From: Prunella strophiata
Lineage: Eukaryota > Chordata > Aves > Passeriformes > Prunellidae
Direction: 5' to 3'
Assembly (NCBI GenBank): GCA_036583965.1
Contig: JAZBQD010000014.1
Coordinates: forward strand, 2,735,191-2,799,190
Length of the DNA stretch: 64,000 nucleotides
The position numbers and the translations under genes are program-made. The notes beneath the pieces are model-generated. The model made no database searches. It worked only from the letters and a program-made list of their open reading frames with translations, and was not told where the DNA came from. Below, one piece after another: positions 39,201 through 50,281 of this stretch; position 1 is the first letter of the stretch; the number at the start of each line of letters is the position of its first letter.

Positions 39201-42200
39201 GACAGTGATACATTCCACAGGTTTTATAAAATGGGGGAAAAAAGTATTTCCTTCTCAAACCACAGCCTCTTTCTTAAAGAATGGTGGTGGTGTCATCCTG
39301 GTTTTCTAAAGAAAGTGGTCGTGCTCCTCTGTGGCAGTTTCAAACAAATGTGGCAGATAGGAGGAGATTTCAGAGATTATCATCTTCCTAGGAATTTTAT
39401 GTTAGCTAGTGGTGGGATGGAGGAGGAAGGGCAAATCAGTGGCCTTGCTTGGTAGTAGTAGAAGACAGGTATTTTATTATACTGTGAGATTGCAGAGTCA
39501 GCCCTGCTCAGCACCACGCACTGGGCTGCCTGCTGCTGGCTCTGTGGCCTCAGGGCTGTTGCTGAGGAAAGGGGTCACTGCAATACTACAGGGATGGGAC
39601 AAAAATGTAACTCTTCAGTGAGACCCATTTCATCAGATCCTGCCTTTGCAGAACTACCTTGAAAGCCTTCCTCTGGCTGCTCTGTGATCCTTGGACTCTG
39701 GCATCTTCCTGGCATTGCAGACACACTTTGTGTGGCAGCCACGACACTTTCTGCCCTGCAGAGCAGAGTTCAGTGTAATTGTCATCAGGTAGCTCTGCTT
39801 TGCTGTGCTGGTGCCATCCCCAAGCATCTTGGAACCAGGAGCTAAAACTCAAATCGTTATGGCTCCAGCAAGATTTAGAGTTTCCTTCATTGTGGGCTCA
39901 TCTTTTGTGCCTCAGTGTCTGGTTTATGGTTATGAGGCTCTGGGGGCTTTAAAGACTCAACAGCAAAGGCAGGGGCTCCATAGATGCCTTGGAAAGGTTT
40001 TGTTTGATCAGTGTGATGAGACAACAGGAAGATGCTATTTTCAGCCCTACCAAAGAGTGTGCCTTGCAGAGCCTGTGGCTGGTTGACCTCCAGAGAGCAG
40101 TGGGAATGCTGTGCCTCATTAAGCTGGAGAAAAGATTCTCATAAACATCTTTGCTCACCAGAGAAGAGAAAATCTGAAATCTTGTGCTAGCGCAAAATAG
40201 GAGAGAAATAAAAGTAAACATACTCCGGTTCTAGAGCTTTAAATAGAGAAAAGTGAAATGTGAAAGAATTGCATGCACGCTTTTTTCCTTAGTCATTCAC
40301 TGGAAGGTGGAGTAGTTAAGTCTGTGGCGCCTTTAAAATGATTCATTATTTCCATAGAAGCCAATTGATGTTTATCCTTCAAATTGCTCTGTGGACATTA
40401 AAATAATGGAGAATTATATTTGCTTTTAATTTTGTTTCCAGACAGCTTGGCCTGAACATTTATGATGTGACTTGGAAACCATATCAAATTGTGATTTATA
40501 GCTGCTCGTAATTGTGTGAAGATTGAAGATACGCTGGATGCTGCTTTTCTTCTCTTTTTTTTCTCCTTGCCTCCCCCATTCTTTTGCTTACAGAGTGTTC
40601 TTGAGTGTAACGTGGTGAAAGGCCAACATCCCTGCCTTCATTGCTTTTCCTTGTACAAGCCACAGCAAATGAAGATTTTATTTCTCCCTAACATGAGGCT
40701 GTGTGAAATGAATTGTGGTTTGTGTTTGATAATTGGTTTGGGGTTTTCTTGTTTCCTTGCATAAGTTTTCGACTGGTTTTGTGTTGTCATGATAATCACC
40801 CTCCTTGTAGGGTGGAGAGAGTGGTGTTTTTTAGTCAAGCTGGGTGAGAATCATATGCAAAACATGAATGGGGAGGGGGAAGACTTTTTTTTGTGGTAAG
40901 GCATCTGTTAAGTGTATGGATGTCAAATCTGCTCCCCAGGTGAGCCAACACAAGTAATTTATACCTAAATTTATCTATTGGGTCTTATGGCTCAAGGAAT
41001 TTGTTATTCCTATTTTACTAAATTCATTTTTCCTGCACAGTTTTTATCTGCTTTTTCCTCCTTTTTACTGAGTGAAAAGCTATTCTTAGAGTTTTGTGCA
41101 TAATATAATTTAACAGAAGAAAACAAAGGGGATTTTGTGGACTGTAATAGAAGAGCCCAGTGAAGGTTATGCAAATTTTGAAAACTCTTCTAGTCATGTT
41201 GCAGACTCCAAAACAAATCATTCAAACCTAAAATTTCTCAATTATTATTAAAATTTTCCAGAATACTGTTTTCATATTGAATATAAGAGTGTTCCTTGCA
41301 GCTGTTTCCTGCCGTGACAAAAATCATCTGTGTGATGCTGGGACATGCTGCTTTTGTGGTTTGGTCCTGCACATGCAGCAGTGTGTTTTAGGTTTGTTTG
41401 TTTTTTTTAATTTCTGTACATAAAAGGAAGCCTCAAAGCATGCAGCAAGTGTATTTGGGCCCACTTAGGAATTCCAGATGGCACTGTGGCCTAAACCAGC
41501 TGTTTTTCAGCATTGTAAGGAATTATTTTTTCTTCTTATCTTAGTTAAAAATGAGCCTGTTTAGTTTAGCTTTTGTTCCCAGCCTGTTTGCTTTCTCATT
41601 CTCATGCCCCAGAGCATTTCAGTTTTAGTCACTGCATGACATTGCTGAAATCAGGGCTGGAATGAAGTCACAAAATGAACAGCAAGCCAGTCTTATCCAA
41701 AATTCATGGGAGGGAACTGCACTCACAATTATTGGCATAGATGAGTAAATGAACACTGACCGTTGTGAAATCAAGTTCACCTTATCTTAGCTCCTCGTTG
41801 TTTTGTTTTGTTTTATCAAATTAGTTGTTAGTGTTTGCAAACGTTGTTCATGCCATTATTCCCAAGTATCCGGCCTTGGAGCTTCAATGAGTGAAGTGGT
41901 TTGGAAAGAATCCAGATCAGTTCATGCTGAGGCTGTGCACGTTAGTAGAAAACAACTTGCATGGATTTTGTCTGCACTTTTGCCCTAAAAGAAGACTCCC
42001 TGCAGAGGTATCTGTGTGCATATGTATGTGTGTGCATATATACAATACACATGCATATATGTGGTTACTTTAATTTCAGATTTTCAGCAGTTTACTCTCT
42101 TGTCTCACATCATCATAATGATTCACACTAAATTCCAGGTTTCCTTGCCCTTTAGGGAAACACATTATCATCTGCTTTCTGAATATTGGTCTGCAAAGCA

Positions 42201-44417
42201 TATGCAGTTCTCTACTGTTTTTTAGTAGAGACTCTGAAAAGTAAAATATTTTTAAATCTTCTCATGCATTCAGTTATTAATAATTTTTAGAAAACAATAA
42301 TTTAAATAGCTGTAATTTTACCTAGTCAGACTATAGTCGGATTGTGCTCTTAATTGACCCTGAGACAGATGAAGCACTCATACTTCTTGACTCTCATCAC
42401 AGCCTGGCGTTTGATTGGGACAGATCTGCTGGGTCTCAGACTTAAGGCAGGGGTCACCAACACACATGACAGCCCAGGGAGTTGGAGGCCCTGTGGCAGC
42501 AGTCCACCATGGAGAAGGTCTCTCCCTCTCCCCACTGGGTACTAATCATGAAGAACAATGCTGGCTGCTTTGCAAAACATCAGTACTGCTGTACAGAACC
42601 TCTGCTTATAGCTGAGTCAGACTTGTTTACTTCATAGAGGCATTAATCTCTGCCTCTGATTGTCAACTACCCCAGGCTGAATAGAATTTCAAGCTGTAGA
42701 TGACAGAGTTTTGCTGAAAATATGAGGCTTCTATCACATTTTGAGTGGTGTATTCTGCCTCTCTCCCCTTTGGTCTGTTTGCCATGGTTGAGGTTAAGAT
42801 AGATAATTAATTACTCCCATCCCAAGCCTTGTCCTTTAATTTAAGAATCTTCTATACACTCCTGAGATGTTAAGCAATGAAAGAGCCATTAAGTTAAATT
42901 CAGGCATTAATTTTTTTTCAGGAGGATGAAATAGCACTCCAGTAGATTAGGCAGTTTCTGGTTCATGTTATTTCATAGCATGGCAAAGAAATGTGGGAAG
43001 AGGCTGGTTTTCTGGCTGCAGGGGAGGATGGTGAGTGAGGAAGCCTATCTTTGGTCCTGCAGCTTACCTCAGTCTTAGCAAGAAGCAGGACACGAGGAAG
43101 GGATCAGTGGAGTGAAACATCTCTTTGCCAAGGGCCTGATGTCCACGTTATGCAACTGGGATGACAGAGGGAAGAGGTTTAGCTACACTTAACTAATATA
43201 TCACTTTCCTCAGAACTGCTTTTTTATTGCCTGTAAAGCCTTTTCTGAGAACGAAGCAGTGTCAAGTTGTGTTACTCTGTTCTTTGTGTTTTGAGGTCCA
43301 TGAATGCTGTCATGAGTCATTCCTGGCTGGGGCTTTAATCACTCTCCTTCTCAGTCTGACCAATTCTCCATGCTCTTTGCTTGCCACTCCAAGTAACTCA
43401 TGCATTCTTTTCACAGACATAACTTCCCCATTTAACAAACTATGTATTTTAGCTTTTTCTAAGAAATGCATGAAAGCAAATTAGTACAAAATCTGCTGCA
43501 GTGGTCTCTCTGGGAAACTGCACGTACACCTGCTAAGCCCCAAACAGTAGCAGCAGGACTGAGTTTATGTGTCAGAGACACAACAAAGGGAAAATGGTCA
43601 CTCTTGGAGTGCCTTGAAACAGCAATTCCATGCAAAATTTATGGTGGGTTTTAGTGCACCAGCTAGTGAGGCTGAAATGTCACTTCTGCTTTGAAATTCC
43701 GTATGCCTTCTGTCCTTTTAGGTGTTTCACTTCTGTGTGCATCCAAGTCTCACTGTTCTTTCTTAGAGTTTAAAGATCCTCAGACCTTTGCAATTGTACT
43801 ATATAGCTGTCAATTCACAGATTTGACAACTTTAAGGTTTAAAAAAGTCCACTTTTTACTCCATTTTGGTTTTGGTATAGCTGCCCAATATGCAATTGCT
43901 TGGAGAAGAAGAATGTTGTTGCTACCGTACCAGAATACTATAATTTGGAGTTATTTTACAAATCTCAGTATATGCTTGGGATTAATTTCATTCATCTAGG
44001 GCTAAGCACTGAACATCAGTTGTTCTAGATCAGCTGTTCTGTCGTTAGCACTCAGACATCTCTCAGGAGAGTCTCCTCCTACCCCAGGCCATGTCTCCAA
44101 AATTGTTTGTGCAAATCGGCCCTGGCTATTGACCACGTCTCCACAGGGAGCCTGAGCAATTTCTTCAGATGGGTTGAGTCAGCTGCAGATGGTGGAAGCT
44201 GTGAAATCAGATATGCTGGAATTCCAAAGTCTTTGCAGAGCGATGATCGATCTATTCAGCGTTGTTCTCCGTATTTAAAGAATTATTTCATGTTATTATT
44301 TTTCCACCTGCAGCCTCTTTAGCAGAAGCTGTGAAGAGAGCTCACCACAGCTTGAGGCAGTGCCCAGCAGGTTGTTCACTCCTGTTGTCTCACATGTATT
44401 TATTCTCTCTCCTTTAG
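36292..44417. other. Intron sequence upstream of PDE3A exon 3
   Basis: Non-coding. A GC-richer patch with CpG lies at 37960-38320, a possible conserved element at about 40320-40530, and an alternating purine-pyrimidine stretch (tgtgtgcata type) at 42011-42063. I searched here for the small PDE3A exon 2 and did not find a convincing match. The last 45 bases form the polypyrimidine tract and acceptor of exon 3. Confidence 0.55.
42011..42063. repeat. Imperfect TG/CA/TA simple repeat
   Basis: Alternating purine and pyrimidine over about 50 bases (gtgtgcatatgtatgtg, catatatacaatacacatg), partly self-complementary. Such tracts are common and prone to length change. Confidence 0.8.
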
Positions 44418-44678
44418 TCTTCTGGCACCAGCATCACCGTGGACATCGCAGTCATGGGAGAAGCACACGGGCTCATCACAGACCTCCTGGCCGACCCTTC
44501 GCTGCCCCCCAACGTCTGCACGTCCCTGAGAACAGTGAGCAACCTGCTCAACACACAGCTGACCTTCCAGGCCATCCACAAGCCCAGGGTGAATCCCTTG
44601 GTGTCCTTCAGCGAGAACTACACCTGCTCCGACTCGGAGGAGTGTCCGGAGAAAGGAGAGAAACTAGCAATTCCCAAG
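44418..44678 (+). CDS. PDE3A: PDE3A exon 3
   Basis: This exon has 261 nt, 87 codons, phase 0 at both ends. It runs from [18 protein letters not shown] to EKLAIPK. It encodes the start of the conserved regulatory linker after the N-terminal membrane segments, about human residues 337-423. The acceptor is a long pyrimidine tract ending ctcctttag at 44417 and the donor is a strong gtgagt at 44679. Most of the exon matches the mammalian protein closely, including the segments around [16 protein letters not shown] and [15 protein letters not shown]. The end is more variable: the acidic, serine-rich stretch [11 protein letters not shown] is kept, but the following residues differ and appear one residue longer than in human. 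GC content is clearly higher than in the flanking intron. The reading frame stays open past the donor to 44915, but that extension has no similarity to PDE3A and is treated as intron. Confidence 0.97.
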
Positions 44679-46220
44679 GTGAGTGCTGGGGCCTGCCTCC
44701 CCCTACAGGGACACCACTGGGCTTTTTGTGTGAATTGCCATCTCTTCCTTCCCTTAATCAGAAGGGTGAAACCTACAGAAGTCAATGAAAAAGTCTCTAT
44801 TGATGACCTTTGGTTGCTTTGGATCAAATCTAAACTGTTGTATACCCCACAAACTAAGAAAAATATCACAATCACTAGTATGACAAGTACTGTGAGCTCA
44901 AGGAAGTTGTCTTGAGAAGAAAAATAAGACAGAACCGTAAATATATATATATAATACTGTCTTGAAAAATGGCTTTATGAATGCTCAGGGATCAGGCAGG
45001 AAATAACCAGTGTTAACCACCCACACTTAGCAAGTGAACAGCTAGAAAGAGCACATCAGATTTGAAGTAGTGTGAATTGTAGGTTTGTTGCTAATTAGCT
45101 GTCCTGCAAGGCTTACATTTCATTTCTGAAACTAAACCAAAATGCCTTTGTACTGCAGCCTTCCTTGTAAAATTAAATGTAGACAGAGTACATTGCACAG
45201 GCGAATGCTTTTATGTTTTTTACAGTTTAAATGGCACAGCCAGTCATTCATTCCAGCATTTCCAGGCATCTGAATTGCAGCACTCGTGATTCTTTTATTA
45301 CAGTTTAGTGTGATGATAATTGCCACCCTGTTTGCCTGTTTAGCAGCTGTATGTACGAAATGGATGCTCACAGGTTTTTAAGCACATTTCCCAGTTTATT
45401 TTAGTGACCATATCTATAATGCCTGTACCCCAGGCTCTGAGGGGAAGAGTTAAGTGGAAGAGCACTGCTATCACATGAGGACACACAGGGAACAGATACT
45501 AGTTTGCTGTTGCATAATACCCTATGAGGAGAAGAGAAATGAAGGATGAAGAAATGAGTTAATGCTACAGAGAACTAATTTGATTGAAGAATTCATTGAC
45601 CTAAATGTATTATGGTTCATAAAATAAATAGTTTTCATGTCTTTATTTAAAGTGTCTAAAAGCAGATTTAGGACCTTCACTTTAACCATTTGACACTGAG
45701 CATTTTGTGTAAGGAGATAATGTGTTAACATATTTATCTGCAACTTTGAGCTTCAGAGGCACAGATGTCTTCCATCTCACATTTCTTAACCTTCTGGCAA
45801 AGTCCAAGCTCTCCATTGCAGATATATTTATTTTAGTTCTTAACTATAAACACTTCACAAGAACTTCACAAGAGAAACAGCTTACAAAATTATAGGATCT
45901 GCAACAGCAAATCTGGCTCCAAAAAAAGATCCTTTATTATCTTTGCCTTCAAAAATTTGAAAAAAAACATGTGAATCCTGTTAATTGGAGAAATGGAAGA
46001 GTCAGGTGTAAGAAGAACGCAGGGTGGTCAAGAAAAGTCTGCTGTAAACAGTGATGCTTCCTCTAAGCTTTTAGAGACATGATATCCCAGAGCATGAAAG
46101 TTTTATTTCAGTGTGTAATCTTTGGGTTGGGTAGATATGGCAGGGGAAAATAGTTGGAGCTCCCCTGCCTTATTTTTCTTACAGCCTTTCTTGCCTTGAA
46201 TCTCTGATTCTGAGGATTCA
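44679..46220 (+). other. PDE3A intron 3, first part
   Basis: Non-coding, between exon 3 and the CR1 remnant. It has an AT dinucleotide run at about 44940-44953. The segment 45120-45380 is evenly composed, with many homeobox-like words and few simple repeats, and may be conserved. Confidence 0.7.
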
Positions 46221-46560
46221 TGACAGTTTAAATCAGAGTAGTTGAGGTTGAAAGTGCATCTAGAGATTGTCTAGTCCAGTCCTATCCCTCAGCTCATTGA
46301 GGAGAAAGTTTTTCTAGGCTCAGCCTAGATCAGGTTGCTCAGGAGGATGTCCAGTTGGGTTTTGAGTATCTCCATGAATGTAGACTCACTGAACACCCCT
46401 GGAAAGAGCCTTCTCCTTTACACCCTCCCTTTAGGTATTTGTGTACCCTGGTAAGATCTACCCTGAGACCTCTTCTTCAGACTGAGCAATTCCAACTCCC
46501 TCAGCCTTGCCTTTTATGACAGATGCTTCAGTCACCTTTATGGCCCTGCTAACTTGTATA
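46221..46560 (-). mobile_element. CR1 LINE 3' fragment, old, in PDE3A intron 3
   Basis: Antisense CR1 tail: agagtagttgaggttgaaag, agattgtctagtccag, ggctcagcctagatcaggtt, gctcaggaggatgtccag, agccttctcctttac, agacctcttcttcagac and ctccctcagccttgcc. The order matches a CR1 3' region read in reverse. Divergence is high, so the copy is older than the one at 720-1035. It ends about 250 bases before exon 4. Confidence 0.85.
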
Positions 46561-46806
46561 AGTGCCCTTGGCCACATCAGGTGTTGAACATCTGTGGAAA
46601 TACATACCTTTTTTTAAACTTGAGATAGGGAGGATGGTCTAGAATCTCCAAGCATTGGCTGTGTGTGAAATGAAGAATCCCTGGGAGAACCCAGATTTAA
46701 AGGTGTTTTCAGACAGAAGGAAGCAGATGGAAATGGTTTTATTTGTGCATGTGTAGAGGTTTTTCTGCAAGCCTGTACAAACTGTGAGAAGCTGTTTTCT
46801 CCGCAG

Positions 46807-46961
46807 CGCTTACGGAGAAGTTTGCCTCCAGGACTGCTGAGAAGAGTGTCCTCAACTTGGACCACAACAACGTCAGCCACAGGACTGCCCACCCTGGAGC
46901 CAGCTCCAGTGAGGAGGGACCGCAGTGCCAGCATCAAACCTCACGAGTCTTCTTCATCCAG
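46807..46961 (+). CDS. PDE3A: PDE3A exon 4 (phosphorylation and HTNB hotspot exon)
   Basis: This exon has 155 nt, enters in phase 0 and ends two bases into a serine codon. It begins [16 protein letters not shown], about human residue 424. Two basic-directed serines are visible, RRS at the position of human S428 and RRVS at S438. Both are known phosphorylation sites of human PDE3A and S428 is tied to 14-3-3 binding. The next segment [14 protein letters not shown] contains the TSATG stretch (T445 to G449 in human numbering, at 46870-46884), where dominant mutations cause hypertension with brachydactyly. It is unchanged here. RRDRSAS follows, matching the S465 region. The acceptor is tctccgcag. 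The donor is gttaca, weak after position +2, though the join to exon 5 restores the frame and the aligned length exactly. The end of the exon (KPHESSSS) differs from the mammalian sequence. Confidence 0.97.
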
Positions 46962-49900
46962 GTTACAAATGGCCTCCTCTCTCTCTTTTGTGCTTCTCTT
47001 CTTTGGTTCTGTGTTCAAAATGCACTCAAAAATGCTGGCTGTGAACTGTGTTAGAATTACTTCTTCATGCTTCTCTAAATTGATTTGCCAAAGAAGGAGT
47101 ATTCCCATTTCTTGTCAGATTATGCCAAAATTTTTCATATTATTCTGTAGAAAAATAAATTTTAAAATATCTATTTATGCTAATGAAGTGCAGAACTGCC
47201 CAATAGAATTAGAAGAAAGGCAAGATATCTGGTTAAAGTTTTCTTGATATGCAGGGGTTGCCTATGTGACTATTGCCCAGCCAAGAAAAACTGCAGCAAT
47301 TAACCCAGCCATTTCTAAGAACACACCTAATGATGTGGTCCTGTCATTAAACCAGTTCCTAAAGCACTTCTCCATCTCCCATTCTTCTCAGGGTCTGATC
47401 CCTGAGCTGGAATCATGAAGCACATGGTCCTCCTATGGAATGGAGAGAGAGTTGTCTGCTCAGCTGCTTATAGCCAGCAGCCAACTTGTTTGGGGAATGT
47501 GCAGAGGTTGCAATAAAAGTTGTAGTAGCTCCACATCGTGTCATTACCACAGGATTTCCTCCTTTCTGGCTCCATGAATACTTTTCTGTTCTAGTCAGAG
47601 AGGAGCAGAGCCTTCAAAGGAAGGTGGAGAGCAGAGAGTTGAGGTGCCACCCTGTGAGAATAAAGTTCAGGTCCCCTCCCACCTGAGCAAGGACCATCAT
47701 CTTGGAGCTGGTGGATGAAGTAAGAGTGTGGAGACATTGGGGAAAGGAAGATCAGAATGAAAGCCCTACATGCAATAAGAGAATTCAGAGCTGTGACATC
47801 AGAAGGCTCACGTGCTTTTCTCAAGTTCAAAATTTGGTGCTGGTAGTGGAGAAAAAGATATGACCTTGGAAGGCCCAACATCACCAGTGTTGGCTGTTGG
47901 ATAGCTTGGTGGAATGCAGCCCCAAAGAGCAGCTTTCTTCCAAGGCTGGCCTTTCTTCAGACACCTGAATCTGTCCCGTGGATGAGGCTGTCATACAGGG
48001 TGTGGAGGTGCTCAAGGCAGCCTGCAGAGCACCCTGAAAGTCTCATGCAAGAAAAATACGTGGTTTGCCAAAGTTCCCTTTGTGAGAAATCCCATCTGCC
48101 TCAGTAAAAGTAAATATAAGGGAGCTGTAACCACATGCAAACGTTCTTCACTCACAGACCTGTGGTTCCTGGGGTGCATTTGATTTATGCTGTTGATCCC
48201 ACTCTCACGTAGTGTGTGAGTGTCCCAAGATGGGAATCAGAGGGAGAGGGAAGCAATTAAATATTATTGTTGGTCCTTTCCTGTGGTTGTTATATAACTC
48301 TGCATGAGGAGCCAGCTAAGCAGGCTATCAATTCTTCCTATGTTTAATGTCATAGCCAGTGGTGTAATTATAGCTCTGTCAAGCCTCCCAGCCTACTGTT
48401 TGCACTGCTTCTTTCACAGTAGGAGAAACAATGTGTATTCCAGAAAGGGGGAAAATGAATCCTATAAGTCTAGCTTTAAAAATTTTGGCAGACCAAGAGA
48501 GATCTGCTTTCAAGGAGAAGAATTTTGAACCAAAGAGACAAAAATATATCTTGGTTATCTGCCACTTCCCCTGTACCAAATTCAAGCGCTCCACTGGTCA
48601 CAGAGAAAGAAACATTTCATAAGTTGAACAGTAGGAGAGAGGCTGACACTGGAATTGCCTTGTGGCAGATTCTGTAGTTACAAAACATGCAACTTGTTCC
48701 CCAAAATGTGGGACATCACTTCTGTATTTCTGTACTCACGTATTTGCAAAAATCCCCCATAACTGTCAGTTGGAGATTAGTAATTCTGTATTCTTCCAAG
48801 CCCGTGTCACTGAACTGAGTAGACATTATATGGAAAAATAATAGAGCTCCCACATTCTTTGCCTCACCCACTTTTATATCAAGTGATTCTCCTGTAGGAA
48901 CTCAAAGAATGTGGGTCAGAGATGTTTGGTTTGGTTTGATTCATTGGGGTTGTTTTACTGTACAGTGGGCCAGTGTGTTACATTCTTCATGTCAATTAAA
49001 AAACAAAGCAAAACCATAAAACAAACAATATCTTTTAAAAAACATCTGTATTCTTTCTTTGCCTCACTTCATCACAGATTTTAAGAATTAGGGCCCATGA
49101 AGACAGCCAGCAAGTATTTTTGTAGGTAGTACTTACTATTGCAAAACAAGATGTTCGTAGAGGTAACACAGCATCACATGCTTTTTTCTTTCAGAATGTT
49201 TTTTTTTTTCCTTCAGGTTTATTTTTTTCAAGCTCAGCTGGAGCTATGCTACTTTAAAAGTCTGTCTCCAGCGTTGAGTGTCACCTCATCACTTGGATGT
49301 GAGGGAGCTGCCTGGCAGACCTGTGCAGAGAGCTCACAGGCCTTGATAAAAGGCAGTGCTGCAGCCCTTCAAGAAGCTGACATTTGATGGGTGTCATTCA
49401 GAAAAGTGATTATAAATACAGTTTTCTTGCTGGGCAGAAGATTTTGGCCTCTTCTGGCATAGAATTACCACCCAAAGGCTAAAATCATGAACCCATGTTG
49501 CTGCAGGGGAGTACCATTTGTTCCCCACACACATGGACACTGATTCCTTCAGCACAATTCTCTTGCACCAGTGTCTCCAGGGTCTGAGAGGGGCATTTTT
49601 GGGGGGATACAGCAGGCATTTCACCTGGTTAGGGCATGAAGGGACACACCACTACCCACAGCCATGCAGGATGCTTCCAGTCCTCCCCAGCCTCCTGAGG
49701 AGTTCCTCCAGTGCCCCAAGGGTTGTTGTGTACCTGCTGGGGCACCAGCAGCAGAGGACACTAGGTTTCCAGTTCTGCTGAGAATTTGTGTCACTTCTGG
49801 CTCTTTTAAGGATGTGTTAAAGGAGAACATAAATTTAACTTATTCAAGCCAACTTTTGAGCCTCTTTGTACTGTCAGAACAATATGATGAAAACACCTTT

Positions 49901-50165
49901 GTATAAATAAGGCAAATAGGTCTCTGCACTGAGGGAAGTCCAGCTTTGGACTGTCTATTTACAAAAATACTGCAAATATTTTTGCTGAAGGTGGCACTGA
50001 GTGCCTCACAAACACCACTTCAGCCAAGCCACGGGTGTTGTTGCCCTCACCAGATTTTGAGCTATCTCAATACCACGTACTTCTTGCTGCAGCTCCTAAC
50101 TTCACAAACCTTCCACTGAGGCTTCCCCGTGTTGAATGTTGCTTGTTTGTGCTCTGCTTTGGCAG
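46962..50165 (+). other. PDE3A intron 4
   Basis: 3204 bases, donor gttaca, acceptor ctttggcag. Non-coding. No repeat family was recognised. The frames at 46822-47247 and 49664-49906 are by-products, the first being exon 4 read in a shifted frame and into the intron. Confidence 0.8.
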
Positions 50166-50281
50166 CTCTGACTCCTGGAACAGCTCCATTCTGATGACAA
50201 TCACAAAGAGCAGGTCCTTCTCCACCTCCTACGCCGTGTCCTCCACCAACCACCTGAATGCCAAGAGGCAGGGCCGGCAAG
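50166..50281 (+). CDS. PDE3A: PDE3A exon 5 (S492 region, internal start region)
   Basis: This exon has 116 nt. Its first base completes a serine codon begun in exon 4, and it ends one base into a glycine codon. It encodes SDSWNSSILMTITKSRSF followed by STSYAVSSTNHLNAKRQGRQ. KSRSF matches human S492, a reported phosphorylation site. In human two adjacent methionines near residue 484 have been proposed as the start of the short, soluble isoform. Here the first is leucine and only one methionine remains (ATG at 50194-50196). The tryptophan and KSRSF align with human without gaps across the exon 4 to 5 join. The acceptor ctttggcag and donor gtgagt are both good. The open frame continues into the intron to 50610 without family similarity. 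Confidence 0.96.

Noticed and set aside
40901..40939. Open 39-base stretch between AG and GTGAGC, considered as PDE3A exon 2
   Set aside because: The splice signals and phase are acceptable, but the encoded residues (ending MDVKSAPQ) do not match the conserved segment, and the AG lies after a poor tract.
44679..44915. Extension of the exon 3 reading frame past 44678
   Set aside because: A strong gtgagt donor follows IPK, the next exon joins in phase with RLRRS, and the extension has no family similarity.
46822..47247. Open frame of 141 codons covering exon 4 and part of the intron
   Set aside because: Its first part is exon 4 in the true frame. The part after 46961 is intron: the GT at 46962 joins exon 5 with the correct phase and aligned length.
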